64,000 nucleotides of DNA from Phycisphaerales bacterium PN19_bin_20 (lineage in GTDB: Bacteria > Planctomycetota > Phycisphaerae > Phycisphaerales > UBA1924). Under the pieces are notes generated by a model. The model saw only the letters and a program-made list of their open reading frames with translations, was not told the origin of the DNA and did no database searches. This document shows positions 8,426 through 18,114 of the stretch, piece after piece. The stretch lies in assembly GCA_021173225.1 (NCBI GenBank), contig JAJOLK010000010.1:26493-90492 (forward strand). Direction: 5' to 3'. How positions within the stretch are numbered: position 1 is the stretch's first letter; every line of letters begins with the position of its first letter. The position numbers were made by a program, and so were the translations under genes.

Positions 8426-9031
8426 TCATTGCCCGCGCGGGCGCGTCGCCGGTAGCATCCCGACAAACACCAGCCCCGCGCCCGCCAGCAGCAGGTACAG
8501 CCGCTTGCGCTGGTCCATCGCCAGCTCTTGCAGCCAGCTGTACTCACGCGAGTATTGGTTCAAGACCAGCGGCCGCGGCTCAAGGCGGTCAATCAGGCTC
8601 GCGCGCGTGCCGGCCACGTCGCCGTCGGGGATCAGCAGCTCGGTGCCCGCGGGTGCCTGGTTCAGTTGCACGGGCACCAGCGCGCGGAGCGTGGCCTCAT
8701 CGCCACCTTTCAGCCGCCCAAGAAAGTCGTGGTGGTACGCCAGGCGCGTCTGGCTGTGCTGCTCAGAGGCCAGGGCCCGGTCGCGGAAGAACCGCGACTT
8801 GTCGCGTTCCTCTTGTGCCGGCAGCAGCAGGGCCGTCGCGATCAGCACTATCCCGGGGATCAGCAGCAGCCAGCCGATGTCAAACGGCGGGGCGCGCCAA
8901 GGCCGTACTACGCGTAGTTCGCGCACTTCGCGCGTCTCGCTCGGGCTCGCGGCACCCTCGGCGCGGACGCCATCGTCAGGGCTGGTCGCAGGGTCGGTGG
9001 CCACAGAGAGATCATTGGCGACGGCGGTCAT
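8426..9031 (-). CDS. Hypothetical two-helix membrane protein
   Basis: A 201-residue protein I do not recognise. An acidic, disordered N-terminus of about 50 residues leads to a helix (FDIGWLLLIPGIVLIATALL). A charged 100-residue region follows with probable coiled-coil segments (EERDKSRFFRDRALASEQ; LLNQYSREYSWLQELAMD-like), then a second helix (LYLLLAGAGLVFVGM) just before a basic C-terminus. The central region is therefore probably periplasmic. The ATG at 9031 is preferred to a TTG at 9085. It is 9 bp upstream of rnpA, so the two are probably cotranscribed. Confidence 0.7.
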   Translation of the reverse strand: MTAVANDLSVATDPATSPDDGVRAEGAASPSETREVRELRVVRPWRAPPFDIGWLLLIPGIVLIATALLLPAQEERDKSRFFRDRALASEQHSQTRLAYHHDFLGRLKGGDEATLRALVPVQLNQAPAGTELLIPDGDVAGTRASLIDRLEPRPLVLNQYSREYSWLQELAMDQRKRLYLLLAGAGLVFVGMLPATRPRGQ

Positions 9032-9085
9032 CGGGGGTTCCAAGGCTGTTGGGGCCGTGGGAGTATCGACCCGGAGCCGCGTCAA

Positions 9086-9303
9086 GCGTGAACGACGCCT
9101 GCGCGACAGGGGCTGCGCACAAGCACGGGCGCACAGGGGCGGAAGTAAGCGGATGCTTACCTGCCAGCGAGGGCTCTATTGGCCGCGCCGATGGCCTTGC
9201 GGGCTCAACCAACTTTGGACGATCCGTGGGTGCGACCGACCCTGCCGCGTGGCTCCTGAGCGATCGTGGCGCATCCGCGCTTCTGAGCGCACAATGGCGG
9301 CGT
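9086..9303. other. Intergenic region with a small hairpin
   Basis: The spacer between the TolC-family gene and the hypothetical membrane gene. It contains one inverted repeat, GTAAGC (9145-9150), loop GGAT, GCTTAC (9155-9160). No promoter or small gene is convincing. Confidence 0.4.
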
Positions 9304-11094
9304 TCAGGGGGCTGGCGCGGCTGGCGCGGCTGGCGCGGCTGGCGCGGCGGGGCCGGGCAGCTCAAGCTGCCCGTCTTGCGTCACGCGCAGCTGGCCGGTC
9401 GTGAGCAGATAGTCGAGCACGGCGGTGGTCAGGTCGGTCTGGGCCTGGTCGCGTGCATTCTCGGCGTCGCGCAGCGCGTTGGCGGTGTCGACAATCTGCT
9501 GAGCCGTGACCTCGTCGGCCTTGATCTCTTGCTCTTTGGCGCGGCGCAAGTTGATCTGCACGGCCCGCTCTTGAAGCTGCAGGTTGAAGCGGGCGCGGTC
9601 AATCTCGCGGACGCTGGCGCGCGATTCAAGCACCACGGTGTCGGTCAGCGCGTCCAGGTCGCGCGTGGCGCGCTCGGCGATGATCTGTGCCCGGCGGACC
9701 AGGGCCCGCTCGTTGTGGCGGTCCAGGGGCCAGTCGACCCGGACGCCGGCGGCGTATCGCGCGTCATCAAGCTCATAGACCGCGCCGCCCTCGCGGGCAC
9801 TGGCGGCGGTGCCGAAGCGGGCCGAGCCGGTCACGGAGGCGTCGGGCAGCAGGCCGTTCTCGGCGTTGCTTACGCCGCGGCGCGCGTCGGCGAGGCGGTC
9901 GGCCTGGGTCTGCAGGTCAAGGCGGTACTGCAGGGCGAGCCTGGCGGCGGCGGCGGGCTCAGACTGCGGCTCGGGCAGCGCGGGCGTAGTTGGGGCGATG
10001 GTCAGGCGCTGGCCGACGGGCACGCCCAGGCGGACCTTGAAGCGGTCGAGCGCCAGGATGAACTGCTCGCGCTGGTTGGCGAGGCGGGCCTGCGCGCGGA
10101 GCACGTCAGAGGCCGCGATGTTCTTTTGGAACTCGGCGATGCGCCCGGCCTCGACCAAGGCGGCGGTGCGGCTTTCAAGGCGCTGCAGCAGCTCAAGGGC
10201 GCGCTGCTGATTGGCGATAGCGCGCTGCTGCTGCTGCAGGTTCAAAAAGTCGTTGGTAAGGCTGACCAGCAGCTCGCGCCGGCGACGCTCGAAGGTCCGG
10301 GCGGAGTAGACCAGCTCGCGCTCGGCCTGGATGAGGTCCTCACGCGCAATCGACCCCGCGCCGCGCAGCAGGGGGATGCGGCCAGAGAGGACCAGTTCGG
10401 AAGACTGCGTGTAGCGGTCGGTGGCAAGCTGGCGGAGCTGCTCGGTGGCGGACCAGAGGAAGCGGGCTTCAAGCTCGCCGCCGCTGGGCAGGCGCTGGGT
10501 GGCGCGCAGCTCGTTGATCAGCGCGAGCGGGGCGGTGATGTTGCCGTCGGTGGCGTTGCGGGTCAGCTCGGCGCTGGTGGTGGCAAAGAAGCGCGGGCCC
10601 CAGAGGTGCCGCTCGACGAGCAGGTCAATGGCTGAGAGCAGGTAGTCCTCTTGCGCGGCGAGGTACTCACGGCTGGTGACCTGCGATTGGCGAAGAGCAT
10701 CGGCGAGGGTCAGCTCAGTAGTGCGTGGGGGAGAGCTTGGGTCGGCGGAATCTGCGGTGTTCGAGTCTGGCGCGGCGTACGCGTCGAGGCGTGCGGCAAC
10801 GTTGCGGCCTGCGTCGGCGGGGATGAACGTGAGGTCGCTGGCGGCGGGGTCGATGGTTGCCGGCGCGGAAAGGGCGCTGGTGGCTGTTGTGGCGGTGATG
10901 GAGCGGCCTGCGAGCTGCGGGCGGACGTTGGCACCAAGCAATTCGGCGGTTCGTTGGCGGACGAGGTCATCGGCGCGGCGGTCGATGTCTGAGAGGTCAG
11001 CGCAGGCCGGGATAAGGAGTAACGCCGACACACTAACAAAGTATGTACACAACGATCGTACGGTGATCGGAAGGTTTATGATAGGATAGCACAT
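9304..11094 (-). CDS. TolC-family outer membrane efflux lipoprotein
   Basis: 596 residues. The N-terminus ends in a lipobox (ALLLIPAC, Cys at 31), so it is probably an outer-membrane lipoprotein. Two long helical OEP repeats follow (about 130-350 and 370-580), rich in Arg/Glu/Gln heptads, as in the periplasmic tunnel of TolC. Each trimer would form an exit duct for an efflux pump or type I secretion system. No inner-membrane or adaptor partner is adjacent. The C-terminus ends in a Pro-Ala-Ala repeat encoded by a 9-bp tandem repeat at about 9311-9345. The ATG at 11094 overlaps TATCCT-like sequence, so a later TTG start is possible. Confidence 0.85.
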   Translation of the reverse strand: MCYPIINLPITVRSLCTYFVSVSALLLIPACADLSDIDRRADDLVRQRTAELLGANVRPQLAGRSITATTATSALSAPATIDPAASDLTFIPADAGRNVAARLDAYAAPDSNTADSADPSSPPRTTELTLADALRQSQVTSREYLAAQEDYLLSAIDLLVERHLWGPRFFATTSAELTRNATDGNITAPLALINELRATQRLPSGGELEARFLWSATEQLRQLATDRYTQSSELVLSGRIPLLRGAGSIAREDLIQAERELVYSARTFERRRRELLVSLTNDFLNLQQQQRAIANQQRALELLQRLESRTAALVEAGRIAEFQKNIAASDVLRAQARLANQREQFILALDRFKVRLGVPVGQRLTIAPTTPALPEPQSEPAAAARLALQYRLDLQTQADRLADARRGVSNAENGLLPDASVTGSARFGTAASAREGGAVYELDDARYAAGVRVDWPLDRHNERALVRRAQIIAERATRDLDALTDTVVLESRASVREIDRARFNLQLQERAVQINLRRAKEQEIKADEVTAQQIVDTANALRDAENARDQAQTDLTTAVLDYLLTTGQLRVTQDGQLELPGPAAPAAPAAPAAPAP

Positions 11095-11434
11095 TGGCGG
11101 ATCGTGCCTGTGAATTTCTGGGCCCTGAGCAAGGAAATGGGCCCTTGGGGGTCGGAATGGGCGGCCAGAGGGGGTCAGCGTTGGAGGATGAGGTTGGGGG
11201 TTCCTATCCTAGGGGCCTTCGGCACGGAGGCCGGTCGGCGTCTGGAGATGATCGCGGAAGTGCGCGGTTGTTTGCAGCGTGTTTGGGTCTTGATTCGCCA
11301 AAGCGGGCCGGTCGGGTCCGCGTTGGTGGGTGTTGACGAAGACGGACGCGGGGCTTTTTTGGGGTCTGCGTGGCGCGTTGGTTCGCGCCTGCGGGCTGGA
11401 CAGGGCCGACCGCGTGCAGGAGCCGCGTGCAGAC
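11095..11434. other. Divergent intergenic region tolC-like/GH35
   Basis: 340 bp between divergent starts. It contains GGGCCC repeats near 11119 and 11141 and a run of six T at about 11354. The open frame of the GH35 gene continues 35 codons into it, but that peptide has no family similarity. No RNA gene or clear promoter was recognised. Confidence 0.5.
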
Positions 11435-14400
11435 ATGCCATCGATCACCTTTGACGGACAATCTCTGATCATTGACGGTAAGCGGCTTTGGCTGGTCGGC
11501 GGGACGGTGCATTATGCACGTCTGAACCGCGACCAGTGGGCGGACCGGATCCGGCTGGCGAAGCTGGCGGGTCTGAACACGATCACCACCAGTGTTGTGT
11601 GGGCGCGGCACGAGCCGCGGGCGGGCACGTTTGATTTTTCTGGCGACAACGACCTTCGCCACTTTGTGCAGTTGGTGCACGCGGCGGGGATGTACTGCGT
11701 GCTGCGTGTGGGCCCGTACGTGGGCGAGGGCTTTGACTTTGGCGGGCTGCCGCCGTGGGTGCTGACGCTGAAGGAAGTGCAGCTTCGGACCGTGAGCACG
11801 AGCTTTCTGGAGGCTTGCTCGCGGTTCTTTGGTGCGGTGGCGCGGCAGGTGCGCGACTTGCAGGTGACGGTGCCGCAGGGCCCGGGCGATACGCACGGGG
11901 GCCCGATTGTGCTGGTGCAGAACGAGCATCAGTGGACGTGCGGGAGCGAGGCTCGGGCGCTGGGGTACTTAGGCGAGCTGCACCGGTACATCCGCGAGAG
12001 CGGCTTTGACGTGCCGGTGACGAACGCGAACAACCTATGGCAGGGCGTTGAGGGTGAGGTAGATACGTGGGTGGGCTCTGAGGAGCTGCTGGGGTTTGTG
12101 CGTCAGTTGGCGTCGGTGCGGCCGCAGCAGCCACGGATGGTTAGCGAGCTTTCGCCCGGTGGTCAGGGCGCGTGGGGTGAGGAAGCGCCGGCGGCTTTGG
12201 ACGCTTCGGGGCTGACGCGTCGGCTGGCGCAGGTGCTGGCGGGTGCGGGTCAGTTCAATATCGAACCCTTTGCGGGCGGCACGAACTTCGCGTTCGCGGG
12301 CGGGCGTCTGGCGGGCGGGTATGGGCGCTGGGCGACCAGCGATGCCAGCAGCGGCGCGATGGTGGACGCGTCTGGGCGCCGGACTGAGTTGTTTGAGCCA
12401 GCGCGGCGTGTGAGCCTGTTTGCGTCGCGGTTTTCGCGGCTGCTCTCGCACCTTGACCCCAAGGCGTACGCCGTGGGCCTGCACCCGGACCAGACCGGCG
12501 GCGGCGGCGTGGGCGGTGGTGACGGCGGTGGCGGGTTTGCGGTGATGCACGCGTCGGGGAGCCAGGGCTCGGTGGTGTTTGTATTAAGCCGCGGAGGTGG
12601 GCGAGCTGGTGGGCGTGTCGAGGGCACGGCGCGCAAGCGCGGGTCGAAGGTTTCTGGCGCTGGTGGGGCTGGCGGTGAGGGTTCTGCGACGCTGCTGCTG
12701 AGCAACGGGACGACGCTGACAGTCTTCCCGGGTGATCAGCCGGTGACGTGGTACTTGCTCGAGACGCGGCTGCACGGGCGGAGCCACCTTGACTATTGCA
12801 ACATGACGGCGCTGGCGATGGTCGGGCGTGTGCTGGTGGTGCACGCGCCGGGCGGGACGTCTGGTCGGCTGTCGATCAACGGGTCGCCACTGGAGCTTGA
12901 GGTGCCTGCGGGCGTGGTGCCGACGATCGTGGAGCACGAGAGCATCATGCTGGTGGTGTGCGCGAGCGAGCATCTTGAGCGCGTGCAGGTGACCGATGAC
13001 GCGGTGTTGGTTGGTGCGGTGGACGTCGGCGCGGGCGGCGAGCCGGTGGTGGCGAGCGGCGGCGATGTGGTGACGCGCGTGCTGGGCACCGGGCATGTCG
13101 TCAAGAGCAAGGTTGGTGAGCGTCAGCTTGTGCCGGGCGTGCCTGCGCCGGTGATGAAGCTTGATGTGCCTCTGTTCAAGGGTAAGGGTGCCGCAGCGAA
13201 GGCGAAGGCCGGCGCGAAGGTGACTGGCAAGGCGGGCGGCAAGGCGGGGCTGAAGAAGGGCTCGCCCGAGCCGGAGGCGGTGCCTGAGTTTGTGCCGCCG
13301 CCGGAGCTGGCGGTGGTGATGGCGCGTGGCAAGGTGAGTTCGGGCAAGCCGGTGGAGCTTGGTGCGTGGACTGGCGCGAGCATGGGCGAGTACGTGGGCG
13401 GCACCAGCGCGCGGTACGCGTCGATCGCGGGCCCGGCTGAGCTTGGTGCCCTTGGTGCGCCGTACGGGTACGGGTGGTACCGCTTGACGCTTCGGTCGCG
13501 CAGCGCGGGCAAGACGGTGGTGGCCTGGCCGCAGAGCGGCGATCGGCTGCACCTGTTCCTTGACGCGAAGGCGTCCGGGGTGATTGGCGGCGGGCCTGGG
13601 GCGGTTCGCACGGCGGCCCTGAGCCTTCGCAAGAAGGAGCAGCAGCTTGTGGTGCTGGCGGAGAACCTTGGGCGGTTTGCCAGCGGCGCGCACATGGCGG
13701 ACCTGAAGGGCTGCTTTGGGCACCTGTGGGAGGTCGCGGCCGCGCGGGGCGTCTCGCGCCCGCAACTGAAGCGCGAGGCGCAGGTGACCGTGCTGCAGCA
13801 CGCTGGCTTTGTGCCCGCGCTGCACGACGGCGACGTGACCGACGCGATGCGGGTGACGTGGGAGATCAACAAGCGCCGCGGTCCGGTGCTGATGACGCTG
13901 GGCGCAGGCGGCGGGCTGGGGTCGCTGCGCGGGCTGGTGATTGTCAACGGCGTGCCGCTGCGGTACTTTGACGCGACGGGCCCGCGGACGCTGCTGCTGG
14001 ACGACGCGCAGCTCGGCAAGGGCCCGGCGAGTGTGCAGCTGGCGGTGATCGGCGACGGCAACGTGGCGTTCAAGGCGCTGAGTGAGAGCGTGGAGTTCAT
14101 GGACGCCGTGGGGTGCGTGAGCGCGGACGCGGAGTGGGCGTTTGCGAAGTGGGAGCGTCCTGGCGAGGGGATGTTCCACGCGCTGCGTGGTCACAGCCAC
14201 GGTCGTGGGCCTGAGTGGTTCAAGAGCACGTTCGCGTTGCCGGCGGGGTTTGCGGGCGCGCTGCACTACAGCACGGGCGAGCTAAGCAAGGGGCAGGTGT
14301 ACGTCAACGGGCGGCACGTTGGTCGCTACTTCAGCCAGACGCACGACGGGAAGGCGGTGGGCCCGGGGCACACGCTGTTTATCCCGGCGGCGGCGCTGAA

Positions 14401-14479
14401 GGTGGGCGAGAGCAACGAGCTGGTGGTGTTTGACGAGCACGGGCACTTGCCGAGCCGCTCGAAGCTGATTGTGAAGTGA
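11435..14479 (+). CDS. GH35-like beta-galactosidase
   Basis: 1014 residues. The first 330 match a glycoside hydrolase 35 (beta/alpha)8 barrel: GGTVHYARL, DRIRLAKLAGLNTITTSVVW, HEPRAGTFDFSG and FDFGGLPPWVL. The expected acid/base Glu sits in VLVQNEHQW, where the family has QxENEYG. A candidate nucleophile Glu is in MVSELSPGGQGAWG. The usual C-A-E-W before DFGG reads G-E-G-F, so substrate binding may differ. Near residues 577-618 there is a Lys/Ala/Gly-rich linker. The last 400 residues look like the beta-sandwich domains of large GH35 enzymes (WFKSTFALPAGFAGALHY; GQVYVNGRHVGRY). No signal peptide is seen, so it may be cytoplasmic. The ATG at 11435 fits the domain start. Confidence 0.82.
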   Translation: MPSITFDGQSLIIDGKRLWLVGGTVHYARLNRDQWADRIRLAKLAGLNTITTSVVWARHEPRAGTFDFSGDNDLRHFVQLVHAAGMYCVLRVGPYVGEGFDFGGLPPWVLTLKEVQLRTVSTSFLEACSRFFGAVARQVRDLQVTVPQGPGDTHGGPIVLVQNEHQWTCGSEARALGYLGELHRYIRESGFDVPVTNANNLWQGVEGEVDTWVGSEELLGFVRQLASVRPQQPRMVSELSPGGQGAWGEEAPAALDASGLTRRLAQVLAGAGQFNIEPFAGGTNFAFAGGRLAGGYGRWATSDASSGAMVDASGRRTELFEPARRVSLFASRFSRLLSHLDPKAYAVGLHPDQTGGGGVGGGDGGGGFAVMHASGSQGSVVFVLSRGGGRAGGRVEGTARKRGSKVSGAGGAGGEGSATLLLSNGTTLTVFPGDQPVTWYLLETRLHGRSHLDYCNMTALAMVGRVLVVHAPGGTSGRLSINGSPLELEVPAGVVPTIVEHESIMLVVCASEHLERVQVTDDAVLVGAVDVGAGGEPVVASGGDVVTRVLGTGHVVKSKVGERQLVPGVPAPVMKLDVPLFKGKGAAAKAKAGAKVTGKAGGKAGLKKGSPEPEAVPEFVPPPELAVVMARGKVSSGKPVELGAWTGASMGEYVGGTSARYASIAGPAELGALGAPYGYGWYRLTLRSRSAGKTVVAWPQSGDRLHLFLDAKASGVIGGGPGAVRTAALSLRKKEQQLVVLAENLGRFASGAHMADLKGCFGHLWEVAAARGVSRPQLKREAQVTVLQHAGFVPALHDGDVTDAMRVTWEINKRRGPVLMTLGAGGGLGSLRGLVIVNGVPLRYFDATGPRTLLLDDAQLGKGPASVQLAVIGDGNVAFKALSESVEFMDAVGCVSADAEWAFAKWERPGEGMFHALRGHSHGRGPEWFKSTFALPAGFAGALHYSTGELSKGQVYVNGRHVGRYFSQTHDGKAVGPGHTLFIPAAALKVGESNELVVFDEHGHLPSRSKLIVK

Positions 14480-14497
14480 GGGTGGGTGGGCGCGCTG

Positions 14498-16813
14498 CTA
14501 CTCAAGGCTGACTTTGTGCAGGCTGAGGGCGGTGGCGATGACACTCAATGATGACAGGACCATCGCGGCGGCGGCGAGCATGGGGTGCAGAAGGTCCATG
14601 GCGGCGACGGGGATGAGCACCAGGTTGTAGATCAGTGCGAAGGCGAGGGCGAGCTGGATGCGGGTCATCATCGCGCGGGCCAGGACAATGGCCTGCGGGA
14701 TGAGGCGGACGTCGGGCGAGGCGAGCACGACGTGCCCGGCGTGCTTGGCGATGTCTGACCCGTGGCCCATGGCGATGCCAAGGTCGCTGGCGGCGAGGGC
14801 TGGCGCGTCGTTGACGCCATCACCGACCATGGCGACGCGGAGTTTGTCCTCGCCGCGGCCGCCTTGCTGGAGCGCGAGGATCATGGCGGCTTTGGCCTCT
14901 GGGCGGACGCCGGCCTTGAACTCTTTGATGCCGGCGTCTGTTGCGACCATCTCTGCGACGGCCTGATGGTCGCCTGTGAGGAGCATGACGCGGAGGCCGA
15001 GCTCGTCGCGAAGACGGTTGACCATCTCGCGCGAGCCGGGCTTGACGCGGTCGAGCAGCGCGAAGGTGACGGCGTAGCGTTTGCCGATGGCGGCGACGGC
15101 GACGGTGGAGCCGCGGGCCATCATGCGTTTGATATCGTCGCCTGCGGCGTCGATGAGGCCTTGTGTGGGCTGGCCGACATAGACCTCCTGGCCGTCGACG
15201 GTGGCGGTGACGCCGCGGCCTTCGTGCTGGTGGAGGCCGACGGCGTCGCGAGCGCGGACGTTGAGCTCGCGCAAGCGGAGTGTGATGGCGCGTGAGACCG
15301 GGTGGTCACTGAGGCGTGTGACGGCGTGGACCGACTGGAGCGCGACGGGGCCCTCGAACCACTGGCTGACGGCGTAGTCACTGACGCTGAGCTGGCCGGT
15401 GGTGATGGTGCCGGTTTTGTCGAGGACGACTGCGTCGATAGAGGCGGCGCGCTGGAGGGCGCTTGGGTCTTTGAAGAGGATGCCGCGGCGAGCGCCGATG
15501 CCCGAACCGACCATGACGGCCATGGGCACGGCGAGCCCGAGTGCGCAGGGGCAGGCGACGATCAGGACGCTGACGGCGGCGCGGACGCCCGAGGGCCACT
15601 GGTTCTCGAGCAGGCCCCAGTAGAGCAGCGTGCCGAGCGCGATGGCGATAACCACGGGCACGAAGAAGCCCGAGACGCGGTCTGCCAGGTTTTGGACGCG
15701 GGACTTTTTGGTCTGGGCGTCTTCGACCAGGCGCGCGATCTGCGCGAGGACGCTGCGCGAGCCGGTGGCGGTAACGTGGACGCGCAGAACGCCGGTGGTG
15801 TTGAGCGTGCCGCCGGTGACGGGGTCGCCGTGTTTTTTGGCGACGGGGACTGACTCGCCGGTCAGCATGGATTCATCGACGGTGGAGGCGGAGCCTACCT
15901 CGCAGAGTCCGTCGGCTGGGATGCGCTGGCCGGGTTTGATCAGGACGAGGTCGCCTGGCCTGAGGTCTGCGGCGAGTGCTTCGTGCTCGCGGCCTTTGGG
16001 GTCGATGATGGTGGCTTTGTCGGGGGTGAGCTCGAGGAGCTGGCGGACGCTCTGGCTGGCGCGGGCGCGGGCGCCGAGCTCTAGGTAGCGGCCGAGGGCG
16101 ACGAGCGCGAGGATGACGGCGGCGGTATCAAAGTAAACGTGGATGCGCAGGCGGGCCAGGACGCGGGTGACGTCTTTGGTGAGGGTGCCCTCAAGCCATG
16201 GTGCGGCGAGGGCGGCGATGCTGGCGAGCAGTGCGGCGGTGGTGCCGACGGCGATGAGGGTGTCCATGTCAAGGCGTGCGTGGCGCAGGCCGCGGATGGC
16301 GCGGATGACGATGGGCACGCCGACGAGTGCGTAGACGGCGAGGGTGAGGACGAGCTGGGTGTAGACGCTCCAGAGCGGGCCTGGGGGCGGAGTCATGAAG
16401 AACATGCCGAGGACAGCGACGGGGAGCGCGAGTGCGGAGGCGGCGATGGCGCGGTTGCGCCAGGTTTGGCGGTCGTGATCGGCCTGGATGTCGGCGGCGT
16501 GCAGCGCGTCACGGGCGGAGATGGCGCGTGGGGCGGCGGGGTCGGTTGTCGAGGGGCGGCGGTTGTCGGCGGGGCCGTCAAGGGCTTCGCCGGAAACGTC
16601 CAGCATGATCGCGGCTTTGTAGCCGGCGGTGGTGACGGCGTCGGCGAGGGCTTCGGGGCGGGCCTTTGCGGGGTCAAAGGCGACGATGGCGGTGTTGGTA
16701 GCGAGGCTGACGGCGGCGGAGGCGACGCCGGGGAGCTTCTTGAGAGCCTTTTCTACGTGGGCGATGCAAGCGGCGCAGTGCATCCCTTGGACGGCGAGTC
16801 TTGCGGTGGCCAT
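14498..16813 (-). CDS. copA: Copper-translocating P-type ATPase
   Basis: 771 residues. An N-terminal heavy-metal-associated domain carries MHCAAC (Cys13, Cys16). Eight predicted helices include the CPC metal site (VACPCALGLA, about 419). The phosphorylation site is DKTGTIT (about 464). The nucleotide domain has a variant HP motif, SDHPVSRAI, and the hinge is MVGDGVNDAPALA. The last helices contain ALIYNLVLIPVA and SSLSVIATALSL, close to the Cu(I) site motifs of CopA. It exports Cu(I) using ATP. It converges with the GH35 gene, 18 bp apart. No copper chaperone or CsoR/CueR regulator is adjacent. Confidence 0.94.
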   Translation of the reverse strand: MATARLAVQGMHCAACIAHVEKALKKLPGVASAAVSLATNTAIVAFDPAKARPEALADAVTTAGYKAAIMLDVSGEALDGPADNRRPSTTDPAAPRAISARDALHAADIQADHDRQTWRNRAIAASALALPVAVLGMFFMTPPPGPLWSVYTQLVLTLAVYALVGVPIVIRAIRGLRHARLDMDTLIAVGTTAALLASIAALAAPWLEGTLTKDVTRVLARLRIHVYFDTAAVILALVALGRYLELGARARASQSVRQLLELTPDKATIIDPKGREHEALAADLRPGDLVLIKPGQRIPADGLCEVGSASTVDESMLTGESVPVAKKHGDPVTGGTLNTTGVLRVHVTATGSRSVLAQIARLVEDAQTKKSRVQNLADRVSGFFVPVVIAIALGTLLYWGLLENQWPSGVRAAVSVLIVACPCALGLAVPMAVMVGSGIGARRGILFKDPSALQRAASIDAVVLDKTGTITTGQLSVSDYAVSQWFEGPVALQSVHAVTRLSDHPVSRAITLRLRELNVRARDAVGLHQHEGRGVTATVDGQEVYVGQPTQGLIDAAGDDIKRMMARGSTVAVAAIGKRYAVTFALLDRVKPGSREMVNRLRDELGLRVMLLTGDHQAVAEMVATDAGIKEFKAGVRPEAKAAMILALQQGGRGEDKLRVAMVGDGVNDAPALAASDLGIAMGHGSDIAKHAGHVVLASPDVRLIPQAIVLARAMMTRIQLALAFALIYNLVLIPVAAMDLLHPMLAAAAMVLSSLSVIATALSLHKVSLE

Positions 16814-16870
16814 GCTGAAGTATTGGGGGCGCGGGGGTGGCGCGTGCCGTGGATGCTGGCGCGGTGTGCG

Positions 16871-17623
16871 TCAGCGCTGCTGCTGGCTTTGTGAGAAGCG
16901 GAAGATGAAGTAGACGAGCGTGAGCACGGCGGTGAGGGTGCCGGCGACGTAGGTGAGGGCGGCGGCGTTGAGGACCTTGCTGACGGGGATGGATTCTTCA
17001 CGGGTCACGTAGCCCATGCTGAGCAGTGCGGCTTTGGCGCGCGAGGAGGCGTCAAACTCAGTGACAAGGTTGACGAGCTGAAAGAAGACGGCGACGCTGA
17101 AGAGGGCGATGGCGCCGAGCATGAGCCATTTGGCGAGCTGGTCTAGCCCCGGGGCTTTGGTGGCGGCGGCGAGCATGGTGCCGCCCATAAAGAGCCAGAT
17201 GGCGGAGTTGGAGCCGAGGTTGGCGCCGACGACAACGGCGTTACGGATCACTAGCGGCCCGTAGCGGGTTTTGTCCTGAATGGCGTGGCCGACCTCGTGC
17301 GCGGCGACGGCGTAGGCGGCGAGGGAGCGGCCGGTGAAGACGTCGGGGCTGAGGCGGAGGGCTTTGGCGCGTGGGTCGTAGTGGTCTGAGAGGTGGCCCT
17401 GGCTGGGCTCGATGGGTACGGCTTGGAGGCCGTTGAAGTCAGCGATGGCGCGGGCGACCTGCGCGCCGGTGAGCCCGCGGGGCGACTCGATGCGTGAGGC
17501 CCAGGCGAAGCGTGACTTGACGAGGAACTGGGCGGCAAGCGCGAGAAGCATCGCGGGCCCGACGAGGATGAGATAGAGCGGGTCAAAGGGCAGGAAGGCG
17601 AGGGTGGTGGTGATGTGTGTCAT
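16871..17623 (-). CDS. YugP-type membrane zinc metallopeptidase
   Basis: 250 residues, typical of the Zn-dependent neutral protease 2 family (PF04298, YugP). An N-terminal helix (PLYLILVGPAMLLALAAQF), then the zinc motif HEVGH in VAAHEVGHAIQ at about 108-112, and three further hydrophobic segments. The family is a membrane-bound HExxH peptidase of unknown substrate. An upstream in-frame start at 17698 would add 25 Pro/Ala-rich residues; the ATG at 17623 fits the family better. The gene lies 57 bp downstream of copA, not upstream of it, on the opposite side of the minus-strand order, so any cotranscription would run from this gene into copA. Confidence 0.88.
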   Translation of the reverse strand: MTHITTTLAFLPFDPLYLILVGPAMLLALAAQFLVKSRFAWASRIESPRGLTGAQVARAIADFNGLQAVPIEPSQGHLSDHYDPRAKALRLSPDVFTGRSLAAYAVAAHEVGHAIQDKTRYGPLVIRNAVVVGANLGSNSAIWLFMGGTMLAAATKAPGLDQLAKWLMLGAIALFSVAVFFQLVNLVTEFDASSRAKAALLSMGYVTREESIPVSKVLNAAALTYVAGTLTAVLTLVYFIFRFSQSQQQR

Positions 17624-18114
17624 GGTGAGGCCGGTGAGGTTTGACGAGGCGGGTAACGCTGGTGCGGCTGGTGCGGCTGGGCCCCCGAAGAGATCCACAA
17701 CGGCGGGCGGGGAGGTGCCAACGCATTTACGCGATGGGCGCTGGATTGTTCGCCGGTGGCGGATGCGGCGCGGGGTGCTTGTTTGGAGTGGAGGTGGTGG
17801 TGGGTGTGGAGGTGGAGGTGGTGGTGGGGGTGCGAACCGGGCGGGGAGGTGCTGCGTAAGTCAAGCCAGACACACACCCGCTGGTTGGCTCTGGGGCGGT
17901 TGCGATGTGCGCAACTGCTCCGGGCCGGCGGCGGTTCGGTTCCCCCCGGCTGGGGCGTCGTCGAGTAAGCGGCGACCCGGCTTTGCTGGCGTTGATGACG
18001 CTGTACACTGCCGGTGTCTAAGTTGAGGTGGCGGGGCCGTTGGTGTTTCGGCGCGGCCTGCGCGGTGTGATGAGGTTGGGCGCGGTGCGCCGAGCGGCCC
18101 TGTTGAAGCAAACT
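17624..18114. other. Divergent intergenic region, peptidase/degP-like
   Basis: 491 bp between divergent genes. It includes a GGT/GGA-rich microsatellite at about 17785-17836. A weak promoter-like pair for the protease is TTGCTG (17983-17988) and TACACT (18004-18009), but with only a 15-bp spacer. No RNA gene was recognised. Confidence 0.4.

Noticed and set aside
8417..9303. rpmH upstream of rnpA
   Set aside because: The expected short basic L34 sequence is absent; the space holds a membrane protein gene.
12584..14266. 560-codon minus-strand open frame opposite the GH35 gene
   Set aside because: Arg/His-rich shadow of a strongly supported gene.
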